From positions 1-62,417 of the forward strand of contig JAFUGM010000001.1 of NCBI GenBank assembly GCA_017469355.1: a stretch of DNA of 62,417 bases. The letters run 5' to 3'. The notes below the pieces were generated by a model. It was not told the DNA's origin and searched no databases. It saw only the letters and a list, made by a program, of their open reading frames with translations. This document shows, in pieces, positions 59,853 to 62,417 of the stretch. The stretch's first letter is position 1. Each line of letters opens with the position of its first letter. The stretch comes from Solobacterium sp. (lineage in GTDB: Bacteria; Bacillota_I; Bacilli_A; Erysipelotrichales; Erysipelotrichaceae). The position numbers and the translations under genes are program-made.

Positions 59853-60623
59853 TTTACTTACGCGGTAGTAGCACGTCCCGATGAAGTTTCCAATGCCTTG
59901 AAACAACAGACGGACGACATCCTGACACAACATGGATATACCCTGGATGAAACAGCGCCGGATACGGTGCTGGTCATTGGCGGAGACGGAACGTTTATTT
60001 ATGCCGTCCATAAATACATTGATGTGCTTGACCGCGTCCGCTTCTTTGGAATTCATACCGGAACACTCGGGTTTTATACCGATTACCGGGATACGGATTT
60101 TGAGGAATTCATTCAGACATTCCTGAATGGCGGAGTCAGTGAATACAGCTATCCCATTCTTGAGGCGAAGACAGAGCGGGGCACATATTACGGAATTAAT
60201 GAAATCCGGGTGGAGAATGCGTCACGGACACAGGACATGGATGTGTATCTAAACGGGAGATTGTTTGAAACCTTCCGGGGTACGGGCCTGTGTGTTTCGA
60301 CACAGCTGGGCTCCACCGCATATAACCGATCTGCCGGAGGTGCGGTAATTCAGGAAGGACTTTCTCTGATTGAACTGACGGAGATTGCCGGCATTCATCA
60401 TTCTAAGTATCGATCGCTGAATTCTCCGTTTATTCTTGACGATAAAACTGAGATTTCCTTCTCCTCTGCCAGTCTTAAAGGAGCACTGTTGGGGGCAGAC
60501 AGTGAGGTGTTCTCACTGGATGATGTAACGAAAATAGATGTTTCTGTTTCAAAAGAGAAGCAGGTAAAGATGTTAAAGGGTCGCAATGTATATTACTTTG
60601 ACCGTCTTCACAGCCTGTTCTGA
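59850..60623 (+). CDS. nadK: NAD kinase
   Basis: A 257-residue NAD kinase, phosphorylating NAD to NADP. GGDGT (residues 44-48) is the catalytic motif, GINEIRVEN carries the NAD-binding Asn-Glu, and TQLGSTAYNRSAGG completes the site. The start is ATG 59850, 6 nt after a -10 box; the earlier in-frame start at 59826 lies in the promoter. The PTS-like gene follows after 9 nt. Confidence 0.95.
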   Translation: MFTYAVVARPDEVSNALKQQTDDILTQHGYTLDETAPDTVLVIGGDGTFIYAVHKYIDVLDRVRFFGIHTGTLGFYTDYRDTDFEEFIQTFLNGGVSEYSYPILEAKTERGTYYGINEIRVENASRTQDMDVYLNGRLFETFRGTGLCVSTQLGSTAYNRSAGGAVIQEGLSLIELTEIAGIHHSKYRSLNSPFILDDKTEISFSSASLKGALLGADSEVFSLDDVTKIDVSVSKEKQVKMLKGRNVYYFDRLHSLF

Positions 60624-60632
60624 GAGGTAGTC

Positions 60633-62183
60633 ATGCGCAACTGGCGTTCACTTTACGAAATGTTGTTATTTCCGATCAGCGTACTTTATTTCGCTGTTTT
60701 TCTGCTTGGACTCGGAAATATCATCTCAAATGATGCTTATTCTTTTCTGATCAATATCGATAATGAATTCGTGCTTCTGCTTGCGGACTGCATGATTCGT
60801 GTTGGTACATTTCTGTTAGCACAGTTCCCGCTGCTGTTCCTGATTCGCCTGACTGCCCGTAAGGCGGGCAGTGCCACTACGATCATGTCTGCGGTGGCAG
60901 GTTATGTAACATTCCTTGTGGTGACGATGTATTTTGGCAGGCAGGATCTGCCCGCAACCGCATATTCTTCCATTCTAGGATTGTCGGTGACGGTAAATGG
61001 AAGTGCTACGGTGCGGGGCGGGGTTCATTATCCGCTTCAGACAGGGCTGATCGCTACAGCAGTTGTATCGGTGATTACCTTGACCAGTCATAATCATTCC
61101 CGTACACGCAGTGAATACAGTTTCTTTTCCTTTATTTCAAAAGACACCTGGTGTGTGATCCGTACGGTGGTGCTTTCCGGTATTGCGGCATTAGCGGTGA
61201 CATACCTTTGGCCTTATGTGGTTAATCTGATCACAACCGCCACGGATTATATTTCCCGTGATACGACCAATCCGGTGAATCTGATGTTATATGGAATGCT
61301 GGAGAGGGCCATGAGTGTATTGAACCTTGGGACCATGGTTCGATCTCCGTTCTGGTATGGATCCGCTGGTGGTACATGGATTTCCATGGCCGGAACGAAT
61401 ATCGCTGGTGATGTGAATATCTGGACCAGTCAGTTGGAAGCTTCTTCGATTGGTGGAATGAGCGGACGTTTTATCACTCCATATTATGTGATTAACCTGT
61501 TTGCGGTGCCAGGTCTTCTCATGGCATTTGTGTCGCTTCAGACGGATAAGATGGAACGGCGTCGTATCTGGATGTTCTATGTGCTGATTGCGATCATGTC
61601 AATCATGAGTGGAACCCTGCTTCCCCTTGAGATTACGCTTGTGCTTCTTTGCCCATTGCTGTTTCTGTTTCATATTGCCTATATGGGAATTCTATTTGGG
61701 GTGTTCCAGGCAATGCATATCTATCTTGGCTATAACTACCATGGAACATCGACGTTAACTGCGATGCCTGGAACGTTATTGGAATATCTGGGGTATTTCC
61801 AGAACGCAGCGATGCGGGATATATTATTGAGAATAGCGATTGTCGGAGTGATTTCGTTTGTGATTTACTTCGCGATGACAAGATTCTATTTTAAACATCT
61901 GGCACTGGATCTGTTCCATACTGGATATAAAGATGAAGTTGTCAGAGGCACGATACAGGCAGTTGGCGGTATTGAAAACATCAAGATGATTCATTCCGGC
62001 ACAGAACGGCTAATTCTCAGCCTCTATGATGCGGATCTTCTGGATGTAAAGAAATTAAAGGATCTCGGTGCGGTCCGTGTGATGGAAACGAAAGCAGGAT
62101 ATGCGATCGGCTATGGGGCGCGATCCACGATGATCCGGATCGGAATCAATGAATATCTGAAAAAATCAGTCAGAGTCATATAA
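60633..62183 (+). CDS. PTS EIIC-like permease with cysteine-less EIIB-like tail
   Basis: A 516-residue membrane protein of the glucose-type PTS superfamily. About ten hydrophobic segments form an EIIC-like unit (about 1-425), including the GYNYHGTSTLTAMPG loop. The last 85 residues (VGGIENIKMIHSGTERLILSLYDADLLDVKKLKDLGAVRVMETKAGY) align in layout with EIIB, but the phosphorylated cysteine, expected just after the ENI stretch (usually xCxTRLR), is replaced (HSGTERL). It could be a sensor or a transporter that takes phosphate from elsewhere. GAGAGG precedes the ATG. Confidence 0.72.
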   Translation: MRNWRSLYEMLLFPISVLYFAVFLLGLGNIISNDAYSFLINIDNEFVLLLADCMIRVGTFLLAQFPLLFLIRLTARKAGSATTIMSAVAGYVTFLVVTMYFGRQDLPATAYSSILGLSVTVNGSATVRGGVHYPLQTGLIATAVVSVITLTSHNHSRTRSEYSFFSFISKDTWCVIRTVVLSGIAALAVTYLWPYVVNLITTATDYISRDTTNPVNLMLYGMLERAMSVLNLGTMVRSPFWYGSAGGTWISMAGTNIAGDVNIWTSQLEASSIGGMSGRFITPYYVINLFAVPGLLMAFVSLQTDKMERRRIWMFYVLIAIMSIMSGTLLPLEITLVLLCPLLFLFHIAYMGILFGVFQAMHIYLGYNYHGTSTLTAMPGTLLEYLGYFQNAAMRDILLRIAIVGVISFVIYFAMTRFYFKHLALDLFHTGYKDEVVRGTIQAVGGIENIKMIHSGTERLILSLYDADLLDVKKLKDLGAVRVMETKAGYAIGYGARSTMIRIGINEYLKKSVRVI

Positions 62184-62207
62184 GCGGCGAGAAATCGCTG
62201 CTTTTAA
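62182..62207 (+). terminator. Terminator after the PTS-like gene
   Basis: A 9-bp stem with one G-U pair, AAGCGGCGA (62182-62190) with TCGCTGCTT (62195-62203), loop GAAA, then TTTT. Confidence 0.75.
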
Positions 62208-62340
62208 TCAGGATGAAAAACAGCTATAATTTGAGTACAAAATAATACTAAAGCAGAAATTTCTGAAATTTTCTTAAAGAACTTCCGGGGAGAATGGACC
62301 TTCGCTCGCTAAAAAGTAAGTGCAAGGAGGCAAAAGGTTA

Positions 62341-62417
62341 TGAAGACGATTGATTTAACCACCCGGAATTTCCTGAAGGATAACCGGCACTTCGTTGATC
62401 TTATGAATACATTCGTG
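62341..62417 (+). CDS. Start of a gene cut by the window end, possibly Rpn-type nuclease
   Basis: The first 25 codons (MKTIDLTTRNFLKDNRHFVDL...) follow AAGGAGG at a good distance. The phrase NFLKDNRHFVDLMNTFV resembles the N-terminus of Rpn/PD-(D/E)XK family proteins in Firmicutes (D.ARFAD.FN.F pattern). The assignment rests on a short stretch and is tentative. Confidence 0.4.

Overview
The window reads as chromosomal DNA of a moderate-GC Gram-positive bacterium in the Bacillota. The signs are a T-box leader on metG, a mutL-miaA pair, a SipW/TasA-type secretion locus, a sortase-like tail, lipoprotein signals and paired ChrA half-transporters. An Erysipelotrichales-type gut organism would fit, but that is inference; there is no rRNA here and I see no tRNA, CRISPR array or sporulation cluster.

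Layout: 1-178 is an unusual run of inverted repeats in front of a PAS-GGDEF-EAL gene. 1.9-9.3 kb holds a nitroreductase, unassigned zinc-ribbon and coiled-coil proteins, a MerR regulator, AzlCD and an orphan LarC. 9.3-12.1 kb has a cold-shock protein and a flotillin operon with a long, terminator-bearing leader, divergent from the metG T-box. 12.1-22.2 kb is metG, a FIST-GGDEF diguanylate cyclase, mutL-miaA with a zinc-ribbon membrane protein, a Bax-inhibitor-family protein, and an AraC regulator divergent from a repeat-containing lipoprotein.

22.3-27.3 kb is the most disturbed accessory region. A zinc-type macrodomain gene and a class M sirtuin, normally neighbours in a protein ADP-ribosylation module, are separated by an AT-rich AAA/DUF4143 ATPase gene. 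That gene is preceded by three 32-bp-phased repeats and followed by a 168-bp diverged copy of the middle of the macrodomain gene. Next comes an AbiEi antitoxin whose toxin partner is cut off after a few codons, then unassigned debris. 27.4-30.8 kb carries a glycogen synthase with an SCP2-like C-terminal domain and the thyA-dfrA pair.

31-38.8 kb is a complete peptide ABC transporter operon ending in a signal-less gamma-glutamyltransferase; the second ATPase carries a coiled-coil insertion of about 250 residues. A LysR regulator and a ChrA pair follow, then a five-gene exported-protein operon (41.0-47.9 kb) with a sortase-tailed protein, SipW-like peptidase, TasA-like proteins and a 1257-residue subtilase. 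47.9-52.3 kb is a six-gene minus-strand run (SDR, SPL-type radical SAM, nucleosidase, DUF4230, flavin-type reductase, HAD). It diverges from a GH25 lysozyme across a perfect palindrome holding both promoters and both start codons. An IS1634-type element (53.8-55.9 kb) with a 63-bp target duplication separates yigZ from two membrane c-di-GMP proteins, followed by NAD kinase and a PTS EIIC with a cysteine-less EIIB-like tail.

Two cross-cutting themes are c-di-GMP signalling (one intact cyclase, two apparently intact EAL enzymes, one doubly degenerate receptor-like protein) and probable leaderless mRNAs: eight genes have a TATAAT-like box ending 6-7 nt before the ATG and no usable Shine-Dalgarno.
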